A stretch of DNA of 64,000 nucleotides from Planomonospora sp. ID82291. GTDB lineage: Bacteria > Actinomycetota > Actinomycetes > Streptosporangiales > Streptosporangiaceae. Made by a program: the position numbers and the translations under genes. The stretch covers positions 992,001 to 1,056,000 of the forward strand of contig NZ_JABTEX010000002.1 in assembly GCF_015711645.1 (NCBI RefSeq), given 5' to 3'. The notes under the pieces are model-generated. The model did no database searches and was not told the origin of the DNA. It was given only the letters and a program-made list of their open reading frames with translations. Below, piece after piece: positions 40,313 to 48,143 of this stretch. Positions within the stretch are counted from its first letter, which is position 1; every line of letters starts with the position of its first letter.

Positions 40313-41872
40313 TCAGCGCGGCACCGGGTCCGGGGAGGCCGGAGTGGTGGCGGGGGTGGAGCCGCCGTCCCCGCCGGGCGTCGTGTCCGGGGAGGCCGGG
40401 GGCGCGGTGGAGGGCGCGGTGGAGGGCGCGGTGGTCTGGGCCGGTGCGGTCGGCGGTGCGGACGTGGTCCTGGCCGGTCCGTCGGAGACCGACTCCGGGC
40501 CGTCCGACTCGGAGCCCTCGTCCTCTTCCCCGTCCTGTTCGGAGGCGGCCGGATCCGTCGTCGCCGGAGCGGTCCTTCTGGTGGGCGCCGCGGACGGGGT
40601 GCGGCTGGGCGGGGCCGAAGAGGGGGCGGCGGGCGCGGAGGTCGCGGTGGTGGGGGCGACCGGCGGGGGAGTGGCGGTCCCGGTCGGGGTGGGGGCCGGC
40701 GTCGTCGCGGTCCCATCCGGCGCCGGCTCGGCGGGCTCCTCGGTCTCCGCGGGCTCCTCGGGTTCCGGGGACCCGACGGAGTCGGACGGGGGGTCGCTCG
40801 GGGCGGTGACCGAGCTGTGCGACTGCAGCACGGGGTCGTCTCCGGAGCCGACCAGCACGACGGCCACCCCGGTGATCACCGCGATGCACGCGACGCCGAT
40901 CGCGATCTTGACGCCCAGCCTGCCGAGCAGGGACTCGTCCCCGTCGCCGAGGTCGGTCTCCGCCAGGGAGGTGTCGGTCTCCGGAGTCTCCGGCTGATGC
41001 GGGAACAGGCTCGCCAGCAGCGCGGCGAGACCGGACAGGCGGCGGCGTCCGCGCTCCTGCCAGTCCGGTCCGTAGGCGTCGGCGGCGACCGCCTCCAGCT
41101 CGGTGAGGAAGGCGGTGGCGGTCGGCGGCCGGTCGGCGGGGTTCTTGGCCAGGCCGCGCTCCACCAGCCCCTGCAGGGCGGGCGGGACCTCCTCGACGGG
41201 GGGGTCGAGGGTCTGGTGCTGCCGGGCCAGCGCGGCGACGGTCTGCGCGCGGAAGGGCCGGGCGCCCGTCAGGCACTCGAAGAACACCACGGTGGCGGCG
41301 TAGACGTCGGTGGCGGGCGAGGCGGGCGCGCCGGTCCACTGCTCGGGTGCCATGTACGGCGGCGTGCCCGCGGGGGCGCCGCCGTCCCCGGAGGGGAGCG
41401 CGATGCCGAAGTCGACCAGCTTGCTCGTGCCGTCGCCGTCGACCATGACGTTCTCGGGCTTGAAGTCGCGGTGCACGATCCCGGCCCGGTGCGCGGCGGC
41501 GAGGCCCAGCAGCGACCCCTTGAGCACCACGAGCGCGGCCTCGGGGCCGGTCGGCCCCTCCGAGCGGAGGATGGCGCGCAGGGACACGCCGTCCACGAGC
41601 TCCATGACGATGGCCGCGCCCTCGCTGGTCTCCACGTAGTCGTAGAGCCGGACGGCGTTCGAGCCGTTCAACCGGTGGAGCAGCCGCGCCTCGTGCCGGA
41701 AGCGGGCGGCGAAGACCGCGTCGCCGCGGAGCTCGTCGGACAGGTACTTGATCGCGACCAGCGCGCCCTCGGCGTCGTGCCGGGCCATCACCACGCGCCC
41801 GGCGGCGCCGGCGCCCAGTTCGCGGATCTCCGTGTAACCGGGGACGCGCCAGGCCGATGGCATGCCGTACAT
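40313..41872 (-). CDS. Transmembrane Ser/Thr protein kinase 1
   Basis: This 519-residue product has all kinase motifs: GAGAAGRV loop, Lys in ALVAIKYLSD, IVHRDFKPENVMV catalytic loop, LVDFGIAL, and GTPPYMAPEQWTG as the activation segment end. One membrane helix (AIGVACIAVITGVAVVLV) is followed by a 170-residue Pro/Thr/Ser/Glu-rich outside region without a recognisable sensor domain. GGAGGA lies 6 bases before ATG 41872. It is closely related to the kinase immediately upstream and shares a nearly identical 100-bp segment with it. It probably signals to the downstream pseudokinase and DUF2510 protein. Confidence 0.95.
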   Translation of the reverse strand: MYGMPSAWRVPGYTEIRELGAGAAGRVVMARHDAEGALVAIKYLSDELRGDAVFAARFRHEARLLHRLNGSNAVRLYDYVETSEGAAIVMELVDGVSLRAILRSEGPTGPEAALVVLKGSLLGLAAAHRAGIVHRDFKPENVMVDGDGTSKLVDFGIALPSGDGGAPAGTPPYMAPEQWTGAPASPATDVYAATVVFFECLTGARPFRAQTVAALARQHQTLDPPVEEVPPALQGLVERGLAKNPADRPPTATAFLTELEAVAADAYGPDWQERGRRRLSGLAALLASLFPHQPETPETDTSLAETDLGDGDESLLGRLGVKIAIGVACIAVITGVAVVLVGSGDDPVLQSHSSVTAPSDPPSDSVGSPEPEEPAETEEPAEPAPDGTATTPAPTPTGTATPPPVAPTTATSAPAAPSSAPPSRTPSAAPTRRTAPATTDPAASEQDGEEDEGSESDGPESVSDGPARTTSAPPTAPAQTTAPSTAPSTAPPASPDTTPGGDGGSTPATTPASPDPVPR

Positions 41873-42001
41873 AACGGTCTCCTCCGTTGCCTGGGCCCCA
41901 CCCGTGAAAGAACGGACCGTAGCTTAGCCATGAAACGGCGCATTGCGTTGATAAATCACGAATTCATCTCATAAGGGTGGGATGGCCAGCGGTCGTCCGC
42001 G

Positions 42002-44032
42002 TCAGTCCGGTCCCGTCCCCGGCACCGCCCCCGTCCCCGTGGACGGCGCGGCGCCCCCCGTGCGGGCCGGAACCGTCCGGACCGGTGCGGGCGGTTCCGC
42101 CGACGGCTTCCGGGGCACGGGCGCCTTGACCGTCGGCCGCGCCGTGATCCGGGGCGTGATCCGCGCCGTGATCCGCGCCGTGATCCGCGCCGTGATCCGG
42201 GGCGTGGGCGTCTGGGCGGACGTCTTCGTGGGCCCGGCCGTCTGCTGCCGCGTGCTCCCGGGTGCCGTACGACCGGGCGCGGGCCGCTGCGTCGAGGTGG
42301 GTGCGGCGGTCGGGGTGGGATCGGCGCACGGGGCGGTCCTGCCGCTCGCGCTGTCGGAGCGCCCTGACGGCAGCCCGGTCGCCACGACGCTCCAGCCCGA
42401 TCCGCAGGACGCCTCCGGGAAGGAGAACCTGACCGTCCGCGTGTAGCTCGTCGCCCCGGCCAGGGCCACGGTCGTCTGCCGGATGCTCCGGCCCACCCGG
42501 AAGACGACGCGCAGCCGCACCTGCCGGGTGTCGGCGGCGCTCACGGTGACCGAGGCGACGGCCGCCCCCCTGGCGCCGAGCGCGGCCCGCACCACGTCCA
42601 CCCGCCGGACCAGCGGTGTCGGTGTGGGTGTCGGCGTCGGCGTCGGTGTCGGTGTGGGTGTCGGGGTGGGGACCGGGGTGGCCGTGGTGGGGGGACCGGG
42701 GTCCGGTACGGCGGTGGCGGTGGGCGCGGTCGTGGGGCCGCCGGCGGAACCGGTGGTGGGCGCGGCGGTGGCGGGCGGGCTCGCCGGCCCGCCGGCGGGC
42801 GGCTCCCCGGTCCCGGGCGACGCCGTCGGACCGGACGGTGACGCGGGCCCTCCGGACGGTGACGCGGGCCCTCCGGACGGGGTCCCGGGACCGGGGGAGG
42901 AACCGGAGGAGGAGGCGGGGGACGGATCCGCCGGACCGGGTGAGCCCGGAGCGCCGGACGGCGGCGCGGCGGCCACGACGTCGATCCGCTGCGGTTCCGG
43001 AGCCCGGCCGGCGGCCAGCACGTAGACGCTGACGCCGCCGGCGGCCAGCACCAGCCCGGCACCGACCGCGACCCCCGCCGACCTGCTGCGCAACGTGCCC
43101 AGCACGGTGCGGAACAGCGTCGTCTGGAACAGGGCGGTCCCGGTCTCCGAGCCGGGCGTGCGGAGCCGGAACAGCAGCGGGAGCAGCGCCGCCAGCGCGG
43201 CCAGCCGGGAGCGCCCCCGCTCCTCCCAGTCCGGTCCGTACGCCGTCGTCGCCACGGCCTCCAGTTCGGCCACGAACCCCGCGGAGGAGGCCGGCCGCTC
43301 CCGGGGGTCCTTGGCCAGGCCCCGGGCGACCAGGTCCCGGACGGGGCCGGGCACCTCCTCCACCGGGATCGGCGCGTGCGCGTGCTGGTGCATCAGCACG
43401 CTCCGATCGCCCGCCCGGTACGGCCGGCGCCCGGTCAGGCACTCGAAGAACACCACGGTGGCGGCGTAGACGTCGGTGGCGGGCGAGGCGGGCGCGCCGG
43501 TCCACTGCTCGGGCGCCATGTACGGCGGCGTGCCCGCCGGCCCGTCCACCTGCCCGGCGCGCACGGCGATGCCGAAGTCGACGAGCTTGCTGGCCCCGTC
43601 CGCCTGGACGAGGACGTTCTCCGGTTTGTAGTCCCGGTGCACCAGGCCGGTCCCGTGCGCCGCGGCCAGGCCCAGCAGCGAGCCCTTGAGCACGACGAGC
43701 GCGGCCTCGGGGCCGGTCGCGCCGTGCTCGCGCAGCAGCTCGCGCAGGGAGACGGCGTCGACGGCCTCCATCACGATCGCGGCGTGCCCGGCCTCCTCGA
43801 CGTACTCGTAGAGCCGGGTCACGTTGGGGTCGGCCAGCTCCACCAGGAGCCGCGCCTCGTCGCGGAACCGGGCGAGGAAGCCGGGGTCGTCCCGGAGGGA
43901 CTCCGACAGGTACTTGATCGCGACCGGCACGCCCGACGCGTCGTGCCGGGCGAGCACCACCCGGCCCCCGCCGCCCGCGCCGAGCTCGCGCAGCTCGGTG
44001 TAGCCGGGCACGCTCCATCCGCCGGCGGTCAT
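42002..44032 (-). CDS. Transmembrane Ser/Thr protein kinase 2
   Basis: This 676-residue paralogue of kinase 1 has GAGGGGRV loop, VAIKYLSESL, LVHRDYKPENVLVQADG, KLVDFGIAV and GTPPYMAPEQWTG. The membrane helix is GVAVGAGLVLAAGGVSVYVL. The outside region has Pro-Ser-Gly repeats and a Pro-Thr array of 10 or so dipeptides. A small folded domain with one disulphide-compatible Cys pair (ASCGSGWSVVATG to TAPCADPT) follows, then a basic tail with ITAR repeats from a 12-bp DNA unit (42144-42199). GGAGAG precedes ATG 44032. It heads the five-gene minus-strand run ending at orn. Confidence 0.95.
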   Translation of the reverse strand: MTAGGWSVPGYTELRELGAGGGGRVVLARHDASGVPVAIKYLSESLRDDPGFLARFRDEARLLVELADPNVTRLYEYVEEAGHAAIVMEAVDAVSLRELLREHGATGPEAALVVLKGSLLGLAAAHGTGLVHRDYKPENVLVQADGASKLVDFGIAVRAGQVDGPAGTPPYMAPEQWTGAPASPATDVYAATVVFFECLTGRRPYRAGDRSVLMHQHAHAPIPVEEVPGPVRDLVARGLAKDPRERPASSAGFVAELEAVATTAYGPDWEERGRSRLAALAALLPLLFRLRTPGSETGTALFQTTLFRTVLGTLRSRSAGVAVGAGLVLAAGGVSVYVLAAGRAPEPQRIDVVAAAPPSGAPGSPGPADPSPASSSGSSPGPGTPSGGPASPSGGPASPSGPTASPGTGEPPAGGPASPPATAAPTTGSAGGPTTAPTATAVPDPGPPTTATPVPTPTPTPTPTPTPTPTPTPLVRRVDVVRAALGARGAAVASVTVSAADTRQVRLRVVFRVGRSIRQTTVALAGATSYTRTVRFSFPEASCGSGWSVVATGLPSGRSDSASGRTAPCADPTPTAAPTSTQRPAPGRTAPGSTRQQTAGPTKTSAQTPTPRITARITARITARITPRITARPTVKAPVPRKPSAEPPAPVRTVPARTGGAAPSTGTGAVPGTGPD

Positions 44033-44120
44033 GGCGCTCTCCAGTCGGTTCGGGGCGGGGACCCTTCGATGATCCTCTGATGAGACGTCTGCGCGCGGTA
44101 TCCGGTTTGCCGGAAGAGCC

Positions 44121-44930
44121 TTACCCGATGGGTATGTTTCGCGAGGCGACGTGTCCGGGCACCGGCAGGTCCGCCGTCATGGCGGGATCCGGCTCGGGCT
44201 CGCCCCACGCGGTGCGGAGCGGCAGGACCCCGGCCCAGATCGGCAGCGCGTAGTCCTCCTCGTCGTCGACCGGAGGCCCCTGCCGGATCTTCACCGAGGC
44301 CTCGGCGAGGGAGAGGGCGAGCACGGCGGTCGCGGCGAGCTCCTTGCGGGTCGGCGGGCGCACGGCGTCCCACTGGCCGGGGGCGAGCTGCTCGGTGATC
44401 GCGCGCAGCCCGGCCAGGCGCTCATCGGGATCGGTCACCAGGCGCGGGGTGCCGTAGACCATGGCCGAGCGGTAGTTGACCGAGTGGTGGAAGGCCGAGC
44501 GGGCCAGCACGATGCCGTCCAGGTGGGTGACGGTGACGCAGACCTCGCTCCCCGCGCCGCCGGCCCGCAGGGAGGTGGCGCCGGTGGAGCCGTGCAGGTA
44601 GAGGGTGTCGCCGATGCGGCCGTAGCCGGTGGGCACCACCATCGGGACGCCGCGGGCCACCACGCCGAGGTGGCAGATGAGCCCGGCGTCCAGCACGGCG
44701 TACAGGTCGGCGCGCTCGGTGCGGGCCCGCTCGCTCGAACGGCCGAGGACGGTCCGCGGGGTCGCCGAGAGCGGCGGATCGGACGGGACGGACGGATCAG
44801 ACGGGACGGACGGATCAGACGGGACGGACGGATCAGACGGGACGGACGGATCAGACGGATCCGACGGGACGGACGGGACGGAGCGGGTGGACAGGACGGA
44901 CGGGGCGGACGGCGAGGGAGGTGAGGACAT
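44121..44930 (-). CDS. Pyridoxamine-phosphate-oxidase-like flavin-binding protein
   Basis: This protein has 269 residues. The first 50 are Ser/Pro/Asp repeats (SVPSDP, five copies, exact at DNA level). Then follows a PNPOx-like split barrel: LDAGLICHLGVVARGVPMVV, TGYGRIGDTLYLHGSTGATS, TVTHLDGIVLARSAFHHSVN and YRSAMVYGTPRLV. It binds FMN and acts on unknown small molecules. It is divergent from a MocR/GntR-aminotransferase regulator with 20 bases between the first possible starts, and a 7-bp-arm palindrome lies in the shared promoter. That pairing points to vitamin B6-linked control. Confidence 0.9.
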   Translation of the reverse strand: MSSPPSPSAPSVLSTRSVPSVPSDPSDPSVPSDPSVPSDPSVPSDPSVPSDPPLSATPRTVLGRSSERARTERADLYAVLDAGLICHLGVVARGVPMVVPTGYGRIGDTLYLHGSTGATSLRAGGAGSEVCVTVTHLDGIVLARSAFHHSVNYRSAMVYGTPRLVTDPDERLAGLRAITEQLAPGQWDAVRPPTRKELAATAVLALSLAEASVKIRQGPPVDDEEDYALPIWAGVLPLRTAWGEPEPDPAMTADLPVPGHVASRNIPIG

Positions 44931-44949
44931 GGTCCTAACCTAGACAGGG

Positions 44950-44974
44950 AGTGGACCCAGGGAACACGTCCACT
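44950..44974. promoter_or_regulatory. Candidate MocR operator in the divergent promoter
   Basis: AGTGGAC (44950-44956) and its complement GTCCACT (44968-44974) are separated by 11 bases. TAGGTT on the minus strand (44937-44942), 7 bases before the PNPOx-like start, may be that gene's -10. The palindrome covers a GTG (44951) that could otherwise be taken as the MocR start. Confidence 0.5.
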
Positions 44975-44998
44975 TCCCGCCGGATCCGGGAGACCACT

Positions 44999-46507
44999 TT
45001 GCCCCCCATCCCCGTCGACCTGCCCCTCGCGGTGGACCGCGCCGCCCCGGTCTCCCTCACCGTCCAGCTCGGCGACCGGTTGCGCGCCGCCATCCGCGGC
45101 GGGACCCTCACGTCCGGCGAGCGGCTGCCCTCGACCCGTGCGCTGGCCCGCGCGCTCGCCGTCAGCCGCACCGTCGTCACCGAGGCCTACCAGCAGCTCT
45201 ACGCCGAGGGTTGGATCGAGGGCCGCCACGGCTCCGGCACCTACGTGGCCGACCTGGACCTCTCCGCGCACGGTCCGGGCTCCGCGCACGGTCCGGGCTC
45301 CGCGCACGGTCCGGGCTCCACGAGGGGGCAGGGCTCCACGGGTGGTCGGGGCTCCACGGGTGGGCCGGATCCCGCGCACGGCTCCGGTTCCGGGACGGCC
45401 CGCGGAGCCGTACCCGCCTCCGCCGCGGGGCCCGGCGGCCCCCTGATCGACCTGAGGCCGGGGCGGCCGTGGGTGCGGGACTACGACGAGGCGGCGTGGC
45501 GGCGGGCGTGGCGGCGGGCCGCCGACCTGCCGCCGGGGGACGCCTCCGACCCCTACGGCCTGCCGCGGCTGCGGGAGGCGCTGGCCGCGCACCTGCGCAG
45601 GACCAGGGGCGTCCCGGCGGGCCCGGAGAACGTCATGGTCACCCGCGGGACCGGCAACGGCCTCGACCTGCTCGCGGCCACCGTCCTGCGCCCCGGCGGC
45701 CGGGCGGGCGTCGAGGACCCCGGCTGGCGCAGGGCGCGCACCATCCTCGGGGCGCGCGGCGCCGAGATCGTCCCCTGCCCGGTGGACGCCGACGGGGTGC
45801 TCGTCGACGGGCTGCCCGAGGACCTCGGCCTGCTGTACACCACGCCCGCCCACCAGTACCCGCTCGGCGGACGCCTGCCCATCGCGCGCCGGGAGCGCCT
45901 GCTGGCCTGGGCCCGCCGCAGCGGCGCGCTGCTCGTGGAGGACGACTACGACGCCGAGTTCCGCTACGACGTCGCCCCGCTGCCCGCCCTGTACGGCCTC
46001 GACCCCGAACGGGTGGTGCTGCTCGGCACCCTGTCGAAGTCCCTGTCCCCGGACATCGGCGTCGGCTGGCTGGTCGCCTCCCCCGACCTGCTCGACGCGG
46101 TCGCCCGGACCCGCGAGGACCTGACCGACCGGACCGGGGGCCCGGCCCAGCAGGCGGTGGCCGTGCTGCTGGAGCGGGGCGACCTGGACCGGCACCTGCG
46201 CCGCATGCGGCTGGAGTACGCCCGGCGGCGGGCCGCGCTCGTGGCGGCGCTCGGCTCCCGGGTGACGGGGGACACCGCGGGACTGCACGTCATGGTCCCG
46301 CTCCCGGAGCACCGGGTCGGCCCCCTCGTCGAGGCCGCCCGGGGCCGGGGCGTCCTGCTCGACACCACCGACCGCCACCACCACGGACGGCCCGGCCGGC
46401 ACGGCCTGGTGATCGGGTACGGCTCCGCCTCGCTGGCCCAGGTGCGGGCCGGGGCCGCGATCCTGGCCCGGCTGCTGGGACCGGGACTGGCGGACGAGGC
46501 AGAATAA
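44999..46507 (+). CDS. MocR/PdxR-type GntR regulator with aminotransferase domain
   Basis: This product has about 502 residues. The N-terminal GntR winged helix (VSLTVQLGDRLRAAIRGGTL, RLPSTRALARALAVSRTVVT, EGRHGSGTYVAD) is followed by a Gly/Ser/His-rich linker with HGPGSA repeats, then a type-I aminotransferase fold. That fold has DPYGLPRLREALAAHLRR, EDPGWRRARTIL, TPAHQYPLGG, EDDYDAEFRYD and the PLP lysine in GTLSKSLSPDIGVG. Such proteins bind PLP and control B6 or amino-acid genes. TTG 44999 with GGGAG is chosen over GTG 44951, which lies in the operator palindrome. It likely controls the divergent PNPOx-like gene. Confidence 0.92.
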   Translation: MPPIPVDLPLAVDRAAPVSLTVQLGDRLRAAIRGGTLTSGERLPSTRALARALAVSRTVVTEAYQQLYAEGWIEGRHGSGTYVADLDLSAHGPGSAHGPGSAHGPGSTRGQGSTGGRGSTGGPDPAHGSGSGTARGAVPASAAGPGGPLIDLRPGRPWVRDYDEAAWRRAWRRAADLPPGDASDPYGLPRLREALAAHLRRTRGVPAGPENVMVTRGTGNGLDLLAATVLRPGGRAGVEDPGWRRARTILGARGAEIVPCPVDADGVLVDGLPEDLGLLYTTPAHQYPLGGRLPIARRERLLAWARRSGALLVEDDYDAEFRYDVAPLPALYGLDPERVVLLGTLSKSLSPDIGVGWLVASPDLLDAVARTREDLTDRTGGPAQQAVAVLLERGDLDRHLRRMRLEYARRRAALVAALGSRVTGDTAGLHVMVPLPEHRVGPLVEAARGRGVLLDTTDRHHHGRPGRHGLVIGYGSASLAQVRAGAAILARLLGPGLADEAE

Positions 46508-46524
46508 CGTTCTAATAGTGGGCC

Positions 46525-47562
46525 ATGAGCATCCCTGGCATCGACCGGACCCGACTGGTCGCGTGGATGGCCCGCCACGTCCCCGACGCGGGGGAGCCCA
46601 CCGAGATCACCCTGATCTCGGGGGGCCGGTCCAACCTGACCTACCGGGTCGAGACGCCGGGCCGCCGGCTGGTCCTGCGCCGCCCGCCCCTCGGCCACGT
46701 CCTGCCCACGGCCCACGACATGCGCAGGGAGTGGCGGGTCGTCTCCGCGCTCGCGCCGACCCCCGTGCCGGTGCCCGAACCGGTCGCCCTCTGCGCCGAC
46801 GAGGACGTGATCGGAGCACCCTTCTACCTGATGGGCCACGTCGAGGGGGAGGCGCTGCGCGCCCGCGGCCAGGCCGACCTGACCCCGGCGCAGGCCAGGG
46901 CGCTGTCGGAGCGGCTCGCCGAGGTGCTCGCCGCGATCCACGCCGTCGACTACGAGGCGGTCGGACTGGGCGGCTTCGGCCGTCCGGAGGGCTACCTGGC
47001 GCGCCAGCTGGAGCGCTGGGGGCAGCAGTGGGAGCGCTCGAAGACCCGCGAGCTCCCCGCGTACGACGACCTCGTCGCCCGGCTGCGCGACCGCCTCCCC
47101 GACCGGCCCTCCGCCGCTCTCGTGCACGGCGACTACCGCCTGGACAACACGCTGGTACGGCTGGCGCCCGGCGCGGTTCCGGAGATCCGGGCCGTGGTCG
47201 ACTGGGAGATGTCCACGCTGGGCGATCCCGTCGCCGACCTCGGCCTCACCCTGACCTACTGGCACGACCCGGGGGACGCCGCCCGCGCCTCCGTCCCGGT
47301 GGCGGGCGACGTCACGCTCACCCCCGGCTTCCTGGACGCGAAGGGGTTCGCCGCCCACTACGCCAAGGCGTCCGGGGCCGACCTGGGCGACCTGGACTTC
47401 TACGTGGCCTTCGGCAACTTCAAGCTCGCCGTGATCCTGGAGGGCATCCACGCGCGCTTCGTGCAGGGCAAGACGGTCGGCGAGGGCTTCGACACCCTGG
47501 GGGCCTCCGTGCCCGTCCTCGTCGCGCGGGCCCACCGGGCCCTGGACGAGCGTCCGGCCTGA
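46525..47562 (+). CDS. APH-family phosphotransferase (ACAD10/11-like)
   Basis: This 345-residue product has an aminoglycoside-phosphotransferase kinase fold. Its motifs are ISGGRSNLTYRVETPGRRLV, VLRRPPLGHVLPTAHDMRRE, ALVHGDYRLDNTLV (catalytic HGD-x4-N) and VVDWEMSTLGDPVADLGLTL (metal Asp). RPPLGH and the DWEMSTLGDP motif are characteristic of the group related to ACAD10/11 kinase domains, which phosphorylate hydroxy-acyl compounds. An acyl-CoA dehydrogenase partner is often near but is absent here. It starts 17 bases after the MocR gene and is probably co-transcribed. Confidence 0.93.
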   Translation: MSIPGIDRTRLVAWMARHVPDAGEPTEITLISGGRSNLTYRVETPGRRLVLRRPPLGHVLPTAHDMRREWRVVSALAPTPVPVPEPVALCADEDVIGAPFYLMGHVEGEALRARGQADLTPAQARALSERLAEVLAAIHAVDYEAVGLGGFGRPEGYLARQLERWGQQWERSKTRELPAYDDLVARLRDRLPDRPSAALVHGDYRLDNTLVRLAPGAVPEIRAVVDWEMSTLGDPVADLGLTLTYWHDPGDAARASVPVAGDVTLTPGFLDAKGFAAHYAKASGADLGDLDFYVAFGNFKLAVILEGIHARFVQGKTVGEGFDTLGASVPVLVARAHRALDERPA

Positions 47563-47567
47563 CGCGC

Positions 47568-47633
47568 CGTCCGCGTTCCGTACGGAGTCCGGGGCGGGCC
47601 CGTCCGCGTTCCGTACGGAGTCCGGGGCGGGCC
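47568..47633. repeat. 33-bp perfect tandem duplication
   Basis: Identical units (starting CGTCCGCGTTCCGTACGGAG) at 47568-47600 and 47601-47633, beginning 6 bases after the phosphotransferase stop codon. Confidence 0.93.
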
Positions 47634-47650
47634 CGCCCGGGACGCGCGCC

Positions 47651-47721
47651 GGACGGCCGCCGCGGCCTTCCGCGGGACGGTCTCCCCGCAGGGACGGCCG
47701 CCGCGGCCTTCCGCGGGACGG
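47651..47721. repeat. 30-bp direct repeat next to a stop codon
   Basis: GGACGGCCGCCGCGGCCTTC followed by 10 more identical bases occurs at 47651-47680 and 47692-47721, 11 bases apart. The second copy ends one base short of the minus-strand membrane gene's stop codon at 47723. Each copy can form a G+C-rich hairpin, so it may serve as a convergent terminator. Confidence 0.9.
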
Positions 47722-47722
47722 C

Positions 47723-48115
47723 TCAGGCGGTCTCCGGTGAGCGCGCCGCGCGCCGCCGGGCCCGGTAGGCGGTGAGCGGCACGCCCAGGGCGGCGAGCGA
47801 GGTGATGGTGGCCAGCGCCGTCAGCGCCCGGTGCACGGTGAACGTGCCCGTCATGAAGAACGCCTCGCTGACCAGGATGCCCAGGGCGACGCTGAGCGCC
47901 ACCGTGAGCGCGATGCTCTCCATGGCGTCCCCGGTGTGGTCGCGCGGAGCGAGCAGCGGCCGGAACAGCGCCAGCACGGCGGCGCCCGGACCGGTGAGCA
48001 GGAAGACCACCGTGACGGTGACGCGCAGCGGAGCCCCGCCGGGGGACTCCGTCGCGAGCAGGGCCAGCCAGCCGGAGGAGGCGAGCAGCAGCAGCGGCCA
48101 GCGCAGGGTGTTCAT
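47723..48115 (-). CDS. Small four-helix membrane protein of the glycan locus
   Basis: This 130-residue protein has four membrane segments: LRWPLLLLASSGWLALLA, VTVTVVFLLTGPGAAVLALF, SIALTVALSVALGILVSEAF and ALTALATITSLAALGVPLTA. No catalytic motif is visible. The LLTGPGAAVLALFRP segment resembles LLFLLLTPGVALIG in the small membrane protein at the other end of the cluster (62325-62696), so the two may be related. It starts 28 bases after the large glycosyltransferase fusion gene. Confidence 0.8.
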   Translation of the reverse strand: MNTLRWPLLLLASSGWLALLATESPGGAPLRVTVTVVFLLTGPGAAVLALFRPLLAPRDHTGDAMESIALTVALSVALGILVSEAFFMTGTFTVHRALTALATITSLAALGVPLTAYRARRRAARSPETA

Positions 48116-48143
48116 CGGTTGCCTCCAGCGCGGAGCCCCGCCG

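Noticed and set aside
42144-42199. 12-bp repeats considered as a regulatory array
   Set aside because: They lie inside the kinase 2 coding frame and encode the ITAR tail repeats, so they are ordinary coding low complexity.
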